A stretch of 32,990 nucleotides of DNA from Burkholderiales bacterium (GCA_005798775.1 SYIM01000285.1:1-32990), one strand, 5' to 3'; positions 1 to 8,676 are shown, counted from the stretch's first letter. Made by a program: numbers and translations. The notes: generated by a model not told the origin, from the sequence alone.

Positions 1-150
1 CAGATTGCCGAGCACGGTGTTGACCCATTTGAACACCGGCAGATCACGGGGCTTGAGAGCGCCCACCACGGTGGGAACATGGATGCAGCCTGCATCGGCA
101 ACAGCGGCGAAGCACCACAGGCCGTCGCTGCTGACAACCGGCTTGGGCAT
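1..150 (-). pseudogene. IS1595-family (ISXO2-like) transposase fragment
   Basis: Reading the minus strand from about 150 down to 1 gives an open frame with 'PKPVVSSDGLWCFAAVADAG', then 'KPRDLP.FKWVNTVLGNL', running off the left edge. The SDGLWCF block and the FKWVNTVLGNL block are hallmarks of the ISXO2-like DDE domain of IS1595-family transposases; the D and N in them are expected catalytic positions. Only the C-terminal half is present. The resemblance stops at about 140-150, exactly where a Bug receptor reading frame begins on the other strand, so the element is truncated there. No terminal inverted repeat is recognisable at the junction. The rest of the element should lie to the left of the window. 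The ORF track shows only the opposite-strand chimera. Confidence 0.72.
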
Positions 151-475
151 CAAGCTCAAGCCCTTAGCAGTTTCAACGCCCCGACGCTCCCCGCTTCTGC
201 CCGATGTCCCCACGCTGAGCGAGTCAGGCCTTAAAGACTGTCAAGTCTCAAACTGGGGCTCCATCCTTGCGCCTGCCAAGACGCCAGCCACCATCGTGAC
301 CCGAATCAACGAAGCCATTTTTCAGGTACTCGGTAGCGCCAGCGTTCGAGAACGCTATGCGACGATGGGCTTCGAAACCCAACCCTCCTCGCCCACCGAG
401 CTCGAGGCATACATGAACGCCGAGGTCACGAAATATGCCGACGTGATCCAAAGTGCCAGCATCAAGCGCGAATAG
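146..475 (+). pseudogene. Bug/TTT family solute receptor, 3' remnant
   Basis: Only the last ~110 residues match the Bug (tripartite tricarboxylate transporter receptor, TctC-like) family: 'LKPLAVSTPRRSPLLPDVPT', then 'GSILAPAKTPATIVTRINEA' and a C-terminal helix with 'ELEAYMNAEVTKYADVI'. An intact Bug protein has about 320-330 residues with a signal peptide. The upstream part of the 156-aa track ORF is antisense to an IS1595 transposase fragment and should not be read as protein. The N-terminal two-thirds of the gene is therefore missing, presumably lost through an insertion followed by deletion. An intact paralog begins 21 bp downstream. It cannot work as a receptor in this form. Confidence 0.75.
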
Positions 476-496
476 CCACGCAGGAGCGTACGCCTC

Positions 497-1486
497 ATGC
501 CTCCCATTGCATCGCGTCGCCAAACGCTGCGCAGCCTGAGCCTCGCATTGGCGGCTACCGTCACACCGGGTGCAGGCCGAGCAGACGCCAACTACCCACA
601 GCGGGCCGTCAGGCTTGTCGTGCCATTCGCACCGAGCGGATCCGCCGATGCGGCCGCGAGAATACTCGCGGAGAAACTGGCCGAGATGTGGGGGCAGCCT
701 GTCATCCTTTTGAATCGCCCGGGCGCTGGTACGACGGTGGCGTCGGCTTATGTTGCCCAGTCGCCTGCCGATGGTTACACACTGCTGATGGGCTACGTTC
801 TGTCCTATTCAACCACTGCCAGCCTCTACAAGAAGCTGAGCTACGATCCCGCCACCGCGCTCACGCCCCTGTCGCTCGTGGCGGATGCGCCGTTTATCGT
901 GGGCGTTGACCCTTCCACCGGTATCCAGACGCTTGACGAACTGGTCGCAGCGATTCGTAAGTCGCCACACGGATTGAACTACGCTTCGTCGGGCACTGGT
1001 GCTGGCCCGCATCTCACCACCGAAATACTGTTGCGACGGTTGGGTGTTCGATCCAACCATGTGCCCTACCGTGGCACGGCAGAGGTGGTAACTGCGGTGA
1101 TCTCGGGACAGGTGCAATTCAGCGTCTTCGATGCGTCCGCGCTGGGACAGATACGGTCGGGGCGCATCCGCGCCCTGGCGCTGACTGCAGCCAAGCGCTG
1201 GAACCAATTGCCGGACCTACCTACGGTCGCCGAACTGGAATACCCCGACTTTAATATGACCACCGGCGGTGGAATCATGGTGTCATCCAAAACGCCCGAT
1301 TCGATCAAGCAGAAAATTGAGCGCGATGTCATACAGTCGATGTCCGTTGAATCGGTCCGCCAGCAATTCAACGCGCTGGGCTTCATCCCTGTTGGTTCAC
1401 CCTCGACTGAATTCGAGGCGACGCTTCGGATCAACATGCAGCGCATACGCGCCTTGATCGACGAACTCGGCATGACGGCCGACTGA
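497..1486 (+). CDS. Bug/TTT family periplasmic solute-binding protein
   Basis: A full-length receptor of 329 residues from the family that delivers carboxylates or other small organic molecules to tripartite tricarboxylate transporters; many members are orphans without adjacent membrane genes, as here. The N-terminus carries arginines followed by a hydrophobic stretch ending near 'GRADA', consistent with export. The mature protein opens with 'YPQRAVRLVVPFAPSGSADA' and continues with 'NRPGAGTTVASAYVAQSPADG', both classic Bug motifs. A 'HVPYRGTAEVVTAVISGQV' segment and an 'ALTAAKRWNQLPDLPTVAE' segment follow in the usual order. The start is an ATG following a GGAGCG-like sequence. No TctA or TctB gene is in the window. 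Ligand unknown; the VOC and TIM-barrel genes downstream may share its substrate. Confidence 0.9.
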   Translation: MPPIASRRQTLRSLSLALAATVTPGAGRADANYPQRAVRLVVPFAPSGSADAAARILAEKLAEMWGQPVILLNRPGAGTTVASAYVAQSPADGYTLLMGYVLSYSTTASLYKKLSYDPATALTPLSLVADAPFIVGVDPSTGIQTLDELVAAIRKSPHGLNYASSGTGAGPHLTTEILLRRLGVRSNHVPYRGTAEVVTAVISGQVQFSVFDASALGQIRSGRIRALALTAAKRWNQLPDLPTVAELEYPDFNMTTGGGIMVSSKTPDSIKQKIERDVIQSMSVESVRQQFNALGFIPVGSPSTEFEATLRINMQRIRALIDELGMTAD

Positions 1487-1613
1487 TCGAATCGACGCCC
1501 CCGCCCGTCAAGCAGTCCAAATTCTGGCCCTTACCTGCGAATCATCTCTTCCAGCGCGGCGGCCGTTGCTCGTGCCAGGCTGTCGACCCGATCCAGCGTT
1601 TCCGCGCTGGGAA

Positions 1614-1757
1614 GGCGCCCTGCATCAGCGAGAGGTCTCCCGTCACCTCCTCCCCTATCTCGCCACCATGCTCGGGGTAGCGCTCCTGATCGTGTTCGCG
1701 CCTTGGATCACGTATGTGGTTCCGGTCTCGCTCGGCCTCTACAAAGTGCCCGGGTAA
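1614..1757 (+). pseudogene. Possible C-terminal remnant of a TRAP large permease (DctM)
   Basis: A short open stretch encodes 'REVSRHLLPYLATMLGVALL' followed by 'IVFAPWITYVVP', then stops. This pattern, a basic 'RE..R..LPYL' segment leading into one hydrophobic helix that ends in '..P', resembles the end of TRAP DctM subunits. Nothing upstream in frame resembles the rest of a permease, and there is no plausible start, so I read it as gene debris between the Bug receptor and the VOC gene. A chance hydrophobic frame cannot be excluded. The remainder of the 448-bp gap between 1487 and 1934 shows nothing else I can name. Confidence 0.35.
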
Positions 1758-1934
1758 AACGTCAATCAGGAAAAGCGCCGCCACGCTGAGAAAGCAACCG
1801 GGACCTGCGCCCATCCCTCCATATCGCCAGCGCGCGACAAGTGATTATCATGGCGGGCCAGCGCGACACCCGGGCATTCGGCAGAAACGCTCAGCCGGGT
1901 GTCGCGGTGCGCACGGTCAACTCACGAGGTCTTC

Positions 1935-2885
1935 ATGGTCAACCTTCACGACATCCGATACGTGCGGCTCGGCACGCCCGATCTCGATTCGGCCATCAAG
2001 TTCGCCACCCGCATCGTTGGCCTGCAACTCGTCGCGCGGGAAGGCAGCATGGCCTACTTCCGTTCCGATAAGGTTGACGTAAGGGGCGATACGCGTGATC
2101 ACACGTTAGTCTATTTCGAGGGCGATCCACGCGAGCACTACACCGGCTTTGATCTCAGGAACCCCGACGACTTCAACCACATCGCGACAGAAATCGAGCG
2201 GGCAGGACACCCCGTTCACGTCGGAACGGAGGCTGAGTGCGCACAGCGCAGGGCCAGGCGCTTCATCCGTTTCCAGGACCCCACCGGTAACAATATCGAA
2301 GTTGTAGAGCGGCCGTTTCATAGTGGTCCGCGCACCTTCCTCTCGCGCGATGCGGGCATCACCCACTTCAGCCACATCGGGCTTCGTACCCGAAACCCGA
2401 CCGCCGACGAGACGTTCTGGTCACAGGTGCTCTCCGCTCGCACCTCCGACTGGATTGGCGATGCGCCGCTCATGCGTATCAACACGGTCCACCACACTCT
2501 CGCGCTGTTTCCGTCCACCTTCGCCGGGGTGCAGCATGTCAATCACCAGGTGGAGGACATCGACGACATCATGCGCTCCTATTACTTCTTGAAGGAGAAG
2601 GGTGTGCGGATTGTTTTTGGTCCAGGCCGGCATCCCTCGTCAGGGGCGGTGTTCCTCTATTTCGAGGGACCCGACGGGATGGTCTACGAATACTCCACTG
2701 GCGTGCGACACATCAGCGCAGCCGAGGAAACCACGCATCAGCCACGTCAATTCCCGTTTTCGCCCGAGTCCTTCTGCATGTGGGGTTCGCGGCCGGACAT
2801 CCCAGAGTTCCGCTCGGGCGCTAGCGCCTCCCGTCACCCACCAGGACCCACAAACTTAGGTCATGAAGAACCCTCTTTCGATTAA
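1935..2885 (+). CDS. VOC-superfamily protein, type I extradiol dioxygenase-like
   Basis: Two tandem vicinal-oxygen-chelate (glyoxalase/bleomycin-resistance) domains, as in type I extradiol ring-cleavage dioxygenases. The first begins 'DIRYVRLGTPDLDSAIKFAT', the second 'ITHFSHIGLRTRNPTADETF'. Candidate Fe(II)/Mn(II) ligands in the second domain are the His of 'SHIGL', a His in 'QHVNHQVEDIDD' and the Glu of 'MVYEYSTG', matching the family's 2-His-1-carboxylate facial triad in order and spacing. The ATG at 1935 is preferred over the upstream track start because it follows a GAGG-like site and begins directly with the domain; this gives 316 residues. It overlaps the next gene by 23 bp. Substrate unknown; ring cleavage is a family inference. 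Confidence 0.82.
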   Translation: MVNLHDIRYVRLGTPDLDSAIKFATRIVGLQLVAREGSMAYFRSDKVDVRGDTRDHTLVYFEGDPREHYTGFDLRNPDDFNHIATEIERAGHPVHVGTEAECAQRRARRFIRFQDPTGNNIEVVERPFHSGPRTFLSRDAGITHFSHIGLRTRNPTADETFWSQVLSARTSDWIGDAPLMRINTVHHTLALFPSTFAGVQHVNHQVEDIDDIMRSYYFLKEKGVRIVFGPGRHPSSGAVFLYFEGPDGMVYEYSTGVRHISAAEETTHQPRQFPFSPESFCMWGSRPDIPEFRSGASASRHPPGPTNLGHEEPSFD

Positions 2886-3672
2886 CGCCTACATCTGTCC
2901 GCCCGATTATCCGATCGCGAGGTTTCTGTCTCGTGTTGCTCAGACCGGTGCATCCGCTGTCGGGCTCACCATTCGCGCCCTTGACGAGATTCCGCTGCCG
3001 CAACTCAAGGCACAGCTGAACGACCTGGGGCTGGCCGTGTCAACACTGAACAGCGCGGGCTATTTCCTGTATCACGACGCACAGCGCACGGCGCAGCAAA
3101 CCAGCACTAACCTTCGATTGATCGACACCGCTGCTGAGCTTCGCGCACAAACGCTGGTCGTCATCCCTGGCAGTTTAAGCCATGGCGCCGCATCACTACG
3201 CGATGCGCGCGACACGATCGCCAACGGCTTACATCGGCTTGCTGAGCGCGCAGCCAATACCGGGGTACACCTTGGGTTGGAGCCCATTCACCCGGCGGGC
3301 ATCCTGAATAAGGGCTGTGTGAACTCGCTGCGCCATGCGCTCAGCCTGGTCAGCGACATTCACAATGCCTCGCTTGCGCTGGATCTTTACCACTCCTGGT
3401 GGGATCCCGAACTTCCCAATCTGATACGCAACCATGGAAGCAAGATCCGCGTGGTTCAGTTCTGTAATGTCGTAGCGCTTCGCGACCCGGCTGACCTGCA
3501 GCGCGAAAGCCCCGAAGTTGGGCTGCTAGATGTTGGCGCCGAACTAAAAGCCCTGAGCACGCAGGGCTACAGCGGAACCTTTGAGTACGAGCTTTTTGCT
3601 GAACACCTACGCGGCCGCGACGTCGAGGCGATGATCGCGCAGGCGGCAAAGTTTTACGCCGGACTCGCCTAG
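2863..3672 (+). CDS. Sugar phosphate isomerase/epimerase family TIM-barrel protein
   Basis: A 269-residue protein of the xylose isomerase-like TIM-barrel (AP endonuclease family 2) superfamily. Visible landmarks are the central 'TLVVIPGS' strand, 'HLGLEPIHPAG' carrying a Glu expected to bind metal, 'ASLALDLYHSWWDPEL' with Asp and His ligands, 'IRVVQFCNV' and a late 'GTFEYELFAE' with another acidic ligand. Such proteins isomerise or epimerise sugars or act on inositol, hydroxypyruvate or dehydroshikimate-like compounds. The start overlaps the VOC gene by 23 bp, so the two are probably translated together. The gene ends 36 bp before the convergent hyuB end. With a ring-cleavage-type neighbour, a catabolic role on a cyclic acid or sugar acid is plausible but unproven. 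Confidence 0.82.
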   Translation: MKNPLSINAYICPPDYPIARFLSRVAQTGASAVGLTIRALDEIPLPQLKAQLNDLGLAVSTLNSAGYFLYHDAQRTAQQTSTNLRLIDTAAELRAQTLVVIPGSLSHGAASLRDARDTIANGLHRLAERAANTGVHLGLEPIHPAGILNKGCVNSLRHALSLVSDIHNASLALDLYHSWWDPELPNLIRNHGSKIRVVQFCNVVALRDPADLQRESPEVGLLDVGAELKALSTQGYSGTFEYELFAEHLRGRDVEAMIAQAAKFYAGLA

Positions 3673-3708
3673 TTTCCGCGCACACGCTGAGGAGTTCGCT
3701 CCGTTTCG

Positions 3709-5388
3709 CTAGGGCGTACGCCCGTAGACCTCGAGCGCGCGCTCGACGCTAACGTAGCCGTCTTTCAAGTCGCGCTCGATCAGCGATCGGTCTCTTGCCT
3801 TAGGATCACCGTAACCGCCGCCACCGGCGGATTGAAGCCAGACCAGGGTGCCCTGATCCAGCGGAAGGTAGGGCGTTTTACTGGACAGCACGCGTTCTTT
3901 GGCAGTGCCGGGGTCCAGCACATAGCGCGCGGTGCTGCCTGGTAGGCCACCGAAAAGGCCCTGCGGCTGAGACCGGTGCCGATCGGCGCACAGGCAGATC
4001 GAGGCGCCATCGGCAAGTACCCTGAACACCCGACAGAATCCGTTGCCACCACGGAAGGTTCCTGCACCTCCCGTGTCTGCCACCACTTCGTAGCGTTCAA
4101 ACACGATGGGGTTCTCCATCTCATCGGCTTCAATCGGCACATGACCCGCATTGCCCGCGCCATAGCGGATCGCGTTGATGCCATCGCGGGTTGCGCGGGC
4201 ACCATAGGCGCCCGAGGATAATTCCAGCGTCAGGAAATAGCGCTTTTTCGCCTCTGAGCGGGAGTCGCTTCCGCCAATCACAGTGGTCCCTGTTGAGCCT
4301 GAACCACTGGCGAGGACTGAGCGGGGCGATGCGTCGGCTAGTGCTCTCATGACGGTATCGAGGACGCGATAGGTGACTTCGCCATAGCCCACCATGGATC
4401 CCGGCGGCTGCGCATCGCAGAGCGTTCCGGGCCGGGTAACGACTTTGACCGGGCGATAGCTGCCGGCATTCGGCGGATTCTCAGGGTCGGTGATCGACTT
4501 GATCGCATACTGAATACCGGAAATCGCCGAGGCGCGCGAACAGTTCATGCCGCCGCGCGACTGATTGGACGACCCACTGAGATCCACCGTGATGTCAGAG
4601 CCAGCGATGGTGACCTTGGCATCAATCCATTGGGCATCCTCGGTCAGTCCGTCGCCATCGATGCAATCGCGAGCGTGATAGACGCCGTCCTTGAAATCCG
4701 CGATTCGAACCCGCGTCAACTGCTCCGAGCGCGACAGAATTTCGCGCATGGCCTCGCGAATGGTGAGAAGCCCATACCGCGCGATGACTTCCGCCAGCCG
4801 TCTCTCGCCGCTGAAACAGGACGCATACTGCGCCCGCATATCACCCAGCGCTACCGAGGCGTTACGAACATTTCGTACAACCAGATCGACGAGCGGCTTC
4901 TGCAATTGGTCATTGACGAAGAGCTTGACCGGGGGGATGACGATGCCCTCCTGAATCAGCTCTCGGGTGGCAGGCGAGTAGCTTCCAGGGCCCATACCGC
5001 CAATGTCGGCCCAGTGACCACGGTTACACAGATAGCCGTAGAGCTCGCCCTCCCAAAACAGCGGTCTGACCAATAGAACATCGGGCAGGTGAGTCCCCCC
5101 CAGAAAGGGGTCATTGGTCATGAGGACATCGCCTGGCTTGATGTTGTCAGGCCCGATTCCGTCGATGAGCCCACGCAGTTGAAATGGCATCGTCGTGACG
5201 TGTATGGGGAAGCCAGTAGGGTCCTGGGCAACAATCTCGCCCTCTGCATCCATCACGCAACAGGACAAATCGCCCTGCTCTTTCCAGAGCTGGGTATAGG
5301 CGGCGCGCATGGTCATGAGCTTCATCTCATGCGACACACCGATCAACGCATTCTGAATCACAGCAAGGGTGAAAGCATCGACGGCCAT
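3709..5388 (-). CDS. hyuB: Hydantoinase B/oxoprolinase family protein (HyuB)
   Basis: A 559-residue protein matching the HyuB family in full: N-terminal 'DAFTLAVIQNALIGVSHEMK', then 'GDVLMTNDPFLGGTHLPDV', 'CNRGHWADIGG', 'SRGGMNCSRASAISG', and a glycine-rich C-terminal part with 'FRGGNGFCRVFRV' and 'QSAGGGGYGDP'. HyuB works with HyuA in ATP-dependent opening of cyclic imides or lactams (N-methylhydantoin, 5-oxoproline). Related pairs are subunits of acetone or acetophenone carboxylases. Its ATG lies 3 bp after the hyuA stop, so the two are co-translated. It is the last gene of the minus-strand operon. Substrate cannot be read from sequence. Confidence 0.93.
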   Translation of the reverse strand: MAVDAFTLAVIQNALIGVSHEMKLMTMRAAYTQLWKEQGDLSCCVMDAEGEIVAQDPTGFPIHVTTMPFQLRGLIDGIGPDNIKPGDVLMTNDPFLGGTHLPDVLLVRPLFWEGELYGYLCNRGHWADIGGMGPGSYSPATRELIQEGIVIPPVKLFVNDQLQKPLVDLVVRNVRNASVALGDMRAQYASCFSGERRLAEVIARYGLLTIREAMREILSRSEQLTRVRIADFKDGVYHARDCIDGDGLTEDAQWIDAKVTIAGSDITVDLSGSSNQSRGGMNCSRASAISGIQYAIKSITDPENPPNAGSYRPVKVVTRPGTLCDAQPPGSMVGYGEVTYRVLDTVMRALADASPRSVLASGSGSTGTTVIGGSDSRSEAKKRYFLTLELSSGAYGARATRDGINAIRYGAGNAGHVPIEADEMENPIVFERYEVVADTGGAGTFRGGNGFCRVFRVLADGASICLCADRHRSQPQGLFGGLPGSTARYVLDPGTAKERVLSSKTPYLPLDQGTLVWLQSAGGGGYGDPKARDRSLIERDLKDGYVSVERALEVYGRTP

Positions 5389-5391
5389 GGC

Positions 5392-7449
5392 TCAGTATCC
5401 TCGCTTAAGGCTGATCAAAAGATTTCGATGGGTATCCACAACCAGCTCGGCCCCCGGGGGCAGCACCGTGGCTGAGGACAATTCCTGGATGATCGCGGGC
5501 CCCAACATCCGGTCCTCAGGCTCCAGACTTTCTCGGCGGATCACGCGGGTGGGCACCATGCGGTCGCCAAACCAGGCGTCTCTGACCGCTTCAAGACGAG
5601 CACCCTGTTTCTTGGTTCGGTCGGCAAGCAGGTTAGGCTTGGCCACGGCACCGATTGCACGCAGGCGAATGTTGACCAGTTCAACCGGCTCACCGGGGAC
5701 AGAATAGGTGTAGACCGCTTCGTGCTGCCGATGGAACTCAGCGGTAAAGGCCGCAATATCAGGCGCGCCTGTTCCGGTATCGGCATCCACACGAATATTG
5801 ATTTCAGTGGTCTGGCCTACATAGCGCAGGTCCATGCTGCGCTCGAAGCGGCTGGCCTCCGCTGCAACCCCTTCGAGCTCGAAGTCAGCCTGGGCACGCT
5901 TGCGCAAGGTCTCGAATTCGTTTGCGAGCGCCTGCGCATCGTTGACAACCAACACCTTGAGAACAGACCGGGAGTAGTCATGCGTGAAATCAGCGACCGA
6001 AATACCTCCCGCTGAAAACAGCCCTGGATTATTCGGTACCAGAATGCGCTCCATCCCAAGCTCTTCGGCGATCGAAAAGGCATGAATGGGCCCGCCACCG
6101 CCAAATGGACAAAGCTCAAAATCGCGCGGATCGGCGCCACGCTGCACCGATACAAACCGAATCGCCTCCGCCATCTGGCTGGCCGCCACCTTAAAGATGC
6201 CCGCCGCCGCCTGGTGCACACTCACACCCAGCGGGCCGGCAATGTCGCGCTCAATCACCGCGCGCGCGCGGTCCGGGAATAGCTTGACAGCGCCATCTGC
6301 GAAATCGTCGGCATCGATATAACCCAGAACCAGATTTACATCCGATAGCGTGACGTAATCGCCGCCCAATCCATAACAGGCGGGACCTGGATCAGACGAG
6401 GCGCTGTCGGGCCCCACCTTCAGGCGCCCCACGTCGTCGAGCCGCACAATGCTGCCGCCGCCCGCCCCCACCGTATGCACATCAAGCATAGGCGTAACCA
6501 CGGGAAAGTAATCGATTTCGCGCGCGGTGGTCGCCTCAGCCTTACCCTGACGCAGCAGACACACATCGAGGCTCGTGCCCCCCATGTCCATCGTGATCAG
6601 GTTCATGTGCCCGCTGACCCGCGCAAGATTGGCGGCGCCGACCACTGCACCGGCAGGCCCGGAGAGTAGCGTGGTAGCGGGGTTACGCATGACAAGGTCA
6701 GGACGTCCCACACCGCCGTTCGACTGGAAAATGAATAGTCGGTTATCCACCCGGATGTCGCGCAGACCCTCCATGAGTTTCTCGATATACAACCTGAGCA
6801 CTGGCGACACATACGCGGCAAATAGCGTGGTGCTGGTTCGGGGAAACTCGCGAAACTCAGGCAGCACATCTGACGAGGTCAGCACATCCATATTAGGGAG
6901 CGCCTGGCGGAGCGCATCGCGTAGCGTCTGTTCATGACGCGGCTCGAGAAATGAGAAAAGCAAACAGATGGCGACCGCCCGGACATCGCTTTCACGCACC
7001 TGATTAACGAGCCGTGCCACCTCCGTCGGCTCAAGCGCTTTGAGAATCTGGCCTTGCGCGTTTACCCGGCAGTCGGCTTCGAACCTGAGGTGTCTGGGCG
7101 CCAGCGGGCTGGGCTTATCCATCTGTACGCGATAAATGAGTTCTGCCGGTCGACTGAATCGACCGATTTCAATCACATCGCGAAAGCCTTTATTCGTGAT
7201 CAGCGCGATTCGGGCACCCTTTCGCTCAATCACCGCATTGGTGGCAATCGTGGTGCCATGACCGATGAAGCTCACTTCCTCGGGCTTCACCCCTGCCATT
7301 TCCATAACCCGACTGATTCCGCGTACGACAGTCGCATACCGGCGCCCAGGTTCGTTCAAGACCTTAGCGACCTGTACCGCGCCAGACGTTTCGTCAACCA
7401 AAACGACGTCTGTGAAGGTGCCCCCAACATCGATACCGATGCGAACCAT
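5392..7449 (-). CDS. hyuA: Hydantoinase A/oxoprolinase family protein (HyuA)
   Basis: A protein of about 685 residues with the HyuA layout: an N-terminal actin-like ATPase half starting 'MVRIGIDVGGTFTDVVLVDE', 'GHGTTIATNAVIERKGAR', a second phosphate-binding motif 'ITMDMGGTSLDVCLL', and 'CPFGGGGPIHAFSIAEELGM', followed by the C-terminal hydantoinase domain. It supplies ATP hydrolysis to the HyuAB enzyme. The track begins at a TTG at 7482; I prefer the ATG at 7449, which follows a GGGGA sequence and begins right at the conserved domain. It is separated from the preceding binding-protein gene by a strong hairpin, so its level is probably lower than that of the transporter unless read-through is efficient. 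Confidence 0.92.
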   Translation of the reverse strand: MVRIGIDVGGTFTDVVLVDETSGAVQVAKVLNEPGRRYATVVRGISRVMEMAGVKPEEVSFIGHGTTIATNAVIERKGARIALITNKGFRDVIEIGRFSRPAELIYRVQMDKPSPLAPRHLRFEADCRVNAQGQILKALEPTEVARLVNQVRESDVRAVAICLLFSFLEPRHEQTLRDALRQALPNMDVLTSSDVLPEFREFPRTSTTLFAAYVSPVLRLYIEKLMEGLRDIRVDNRLFIFQSNGGVGRPDLVMRNPATTLLSGPAGAVVGAANLARVSGHMNLITMDMGGTSLDVCLLRQGKAEATTAREIDYFPVVTPMLDVHTVGAGGGSIVRLDDVGRLKVGPDSASSDPGPACYGLGGDYVTLSDVNLVLGYIDADDFADGAVKLFPDRARAVIERDIAGPLGVSVHQAAAGIFKVAASQMAEAIRFVSVQRGADPRDFELCPFGGGGPIHAFSIAEELGMERILVPNNPGLFSAGGISVADFTHDYSRSVLKVLVVNDAQALANEFETLRKRAQADFELEGVAAEASRFERSMDLRYVGQTTEINIRVDADTGTGAPDIAAFTAEFHRQHEAVYTYSVPGEPVELVNIRLRAIGAVAKPNLLADRTKKQGARLEAVRDAWFGDRMVPTRVIRRESLEPEDRMLGPAIIQELSSATVLPPGAELVVDTHRNLLISLKRGY

Positions 7450-7489
7450 GACTGTATTTTCCCCGACCAACGGGTTTGACAAAGAGAAC

Positions 7490-7513
7490 GCCGGATGCCG
7501 CGTGGCATCCGGC
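7490..7513 (-). terminator. Strong hairpin between binding-protein gene and hyuA
   Basis: Perfect 10-bp stem, GCCGGATGCC against GGCATCCGGC, with a 4-nt loop. On the minus strand it lies 22 nt after the stop of the solute-binding-protein gene and is followed by a pyrimidine-rich run (GTTCTCTTTG). That is the shape of an intrinsic terminator with an imperfect U-tract. Because hyuA starts about 40 bp further on in the same direction, it probably acts as a partial terminator or as a 3' stabiliser for the transporter message. Confidence 0.7.
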
Positions 7514-7535
7514 TGCTGCGTTGAGCGCTAGCCGG

Positions 7536-8645
7536 TCACGCGCTCTTGACGCGAGCCCAGACCTCGATCCACTGCTGCAGATTGGGCGGCATGCGAAGCG
7601 GATAGTGCTTGGTGCTGCCATCCAAAATTCCGTAGCCCCAGGCCTGTTTGTCCGCTGCGCTTAAGTCCTGAGCACCCAGCGTAGAGGCCGACAGATAGCC
7701 CGATACCGTAGACAGACGCGATGCATAGGCCTTACCAAGCATTGCGTTGATCAGCGCATGCGCGCTGTCCTGGTTTTTCGAGTCTTTCGGAATGTAGGCG
7801 GGTTGGACAAAGGACAACACGCCCTCCTTACACCAGGCACTGCGAATCGGCATGCCCTTCTGCTGCAGGCCATAGCGAACAGGGATCGCACCGAAGGTGA
7901 CGACGATCTCGCCAGAGGCAAGCAGATTGGCGCCCTGAGCGAAACTGGTCCAAAGCGTGCGGACATTCTTCTTCTTGGCGATAAGGAACTTACCCACCTC
8001 GTTCAGTTCGGCGGTAGACATCTGCTCAGGCTGCTTGTTGCCCAGATAGAGGCCTGCGGCCATGATCATCTGGTGCGCAGTATCAAACCAGCCAATCCGG
8101 CCCGCATATTTTTCCTCAAAGATTGCTCCCCAAGACTGCGTGAACGGATCGTTCTCGGGCACCACATCACGGTTGTAGACCACCGTGTCATAGCCCCACA
8201 TCACTGGAATACCGTACACCTTGCCGTCACGACCCAGGATGTCGTCCTTGAAGGTGTTAGACACGTATTTGAAGTTGGGAATTTTGCTTAAGTCGAGCGC
8301 TGTGCATTTTTCCTGGCCTGCCGAGGCGCCAAGCACCGGACCTCGGGAGAAAATGCTGTGGCTCATCATCATGTTGTAGCGCCCCGTACCACCTGGCGCC
8401 ACCAGCCGCGCGACCACGTCAGTCGATGACTGAAACGGCGCGTCGTTGATCTTGCACTTTGCCTCTTCTTCGAGAATTCCCTTGAGCGGGCCGCTTACCA
8501 GGGCATTGGCAACCAGAATTTCAAGGGTCGGAGCTGATTGGGCGAGAGCCGCTCCGGACGTACCCGCCAAAACAGCTGTAGCAGCGCCTACCTTAAGGAA
8601 ACCACGGCGATCGGTGTCGCCGTTAACTCGGTTCAGGTGCTTCAC
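7536..8645 (-). CDS. ABC transporter solute-binding protein, PotD-like (family 1)
   Basis: Periplasmic receptor of the polyamine/opine/phosphonate-type ABC class, 369 residues from my start. The track ORF starts at 8744 inside the upstream permease gene. The GTG at 8645 is far better, because AAAAGGAGT lies 7-8 nt before it and the protein then opens with a Tat-type signal, 'DRRGFLKVGAATAVLAG', cleaved near 'ALAQ'. The mature part contains 'VYGIPVMWGYDTVVYNRDVV' and 'KYAGRIGWFD', typical of this fold. It follows its two permease genes with a 31-bp gap. The Tat signal suggests that it may fold before export. The ligand could be an organic acid or cationic compound; polyamine specificity should not be assumed. 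Confidence 0.87.
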   Translation of the reverse strand: MKHLNRVNGDTDRRGFLKVGAATAVLAGTSGAALAQSAPTLEILVANALVSGPLKGILEEEAKCKINDAPFQSSTDVVARLVAPGGTGRYNMMMSHSIFSRGPVLGASAGQEKCTALDLSKIPNFKYVSNTFKDDILGRDGKVYGIPVMWGYDTVVYNRDVVPENDPFTQSWGAIFEEKYAGRIGWFDTAHQMIMAAGLYLGNKQPEQMSTAELNEVGKFLIAKKKNVRTLWTSFAQGANLLASGEIVVTFGAIPVRYGLQQKGMPIRSAWCKEGVLSFVQPAYIPKDSKNQDSAHALINAMLGKAYASRLSTVSGYLSASTLGAQDLSAADKQAWGYGILDGSTKHYPLRMPPNLQQWIEVWARVKSA

Positions 8646-8676
8646 TTGCGGACTCCTTTTGTGAACGGACAAAAAG

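Noticed and set aside
1533-1660. Minus-strand frame ending 'RVDSLARATAAALEEMIRR' as the C-terminus of a protein
   Set aside because: Plausible amino-acid composition, but no start, no domain upstream, and it overlaps the plus-strand hydrophobic remnant; not enough to call.
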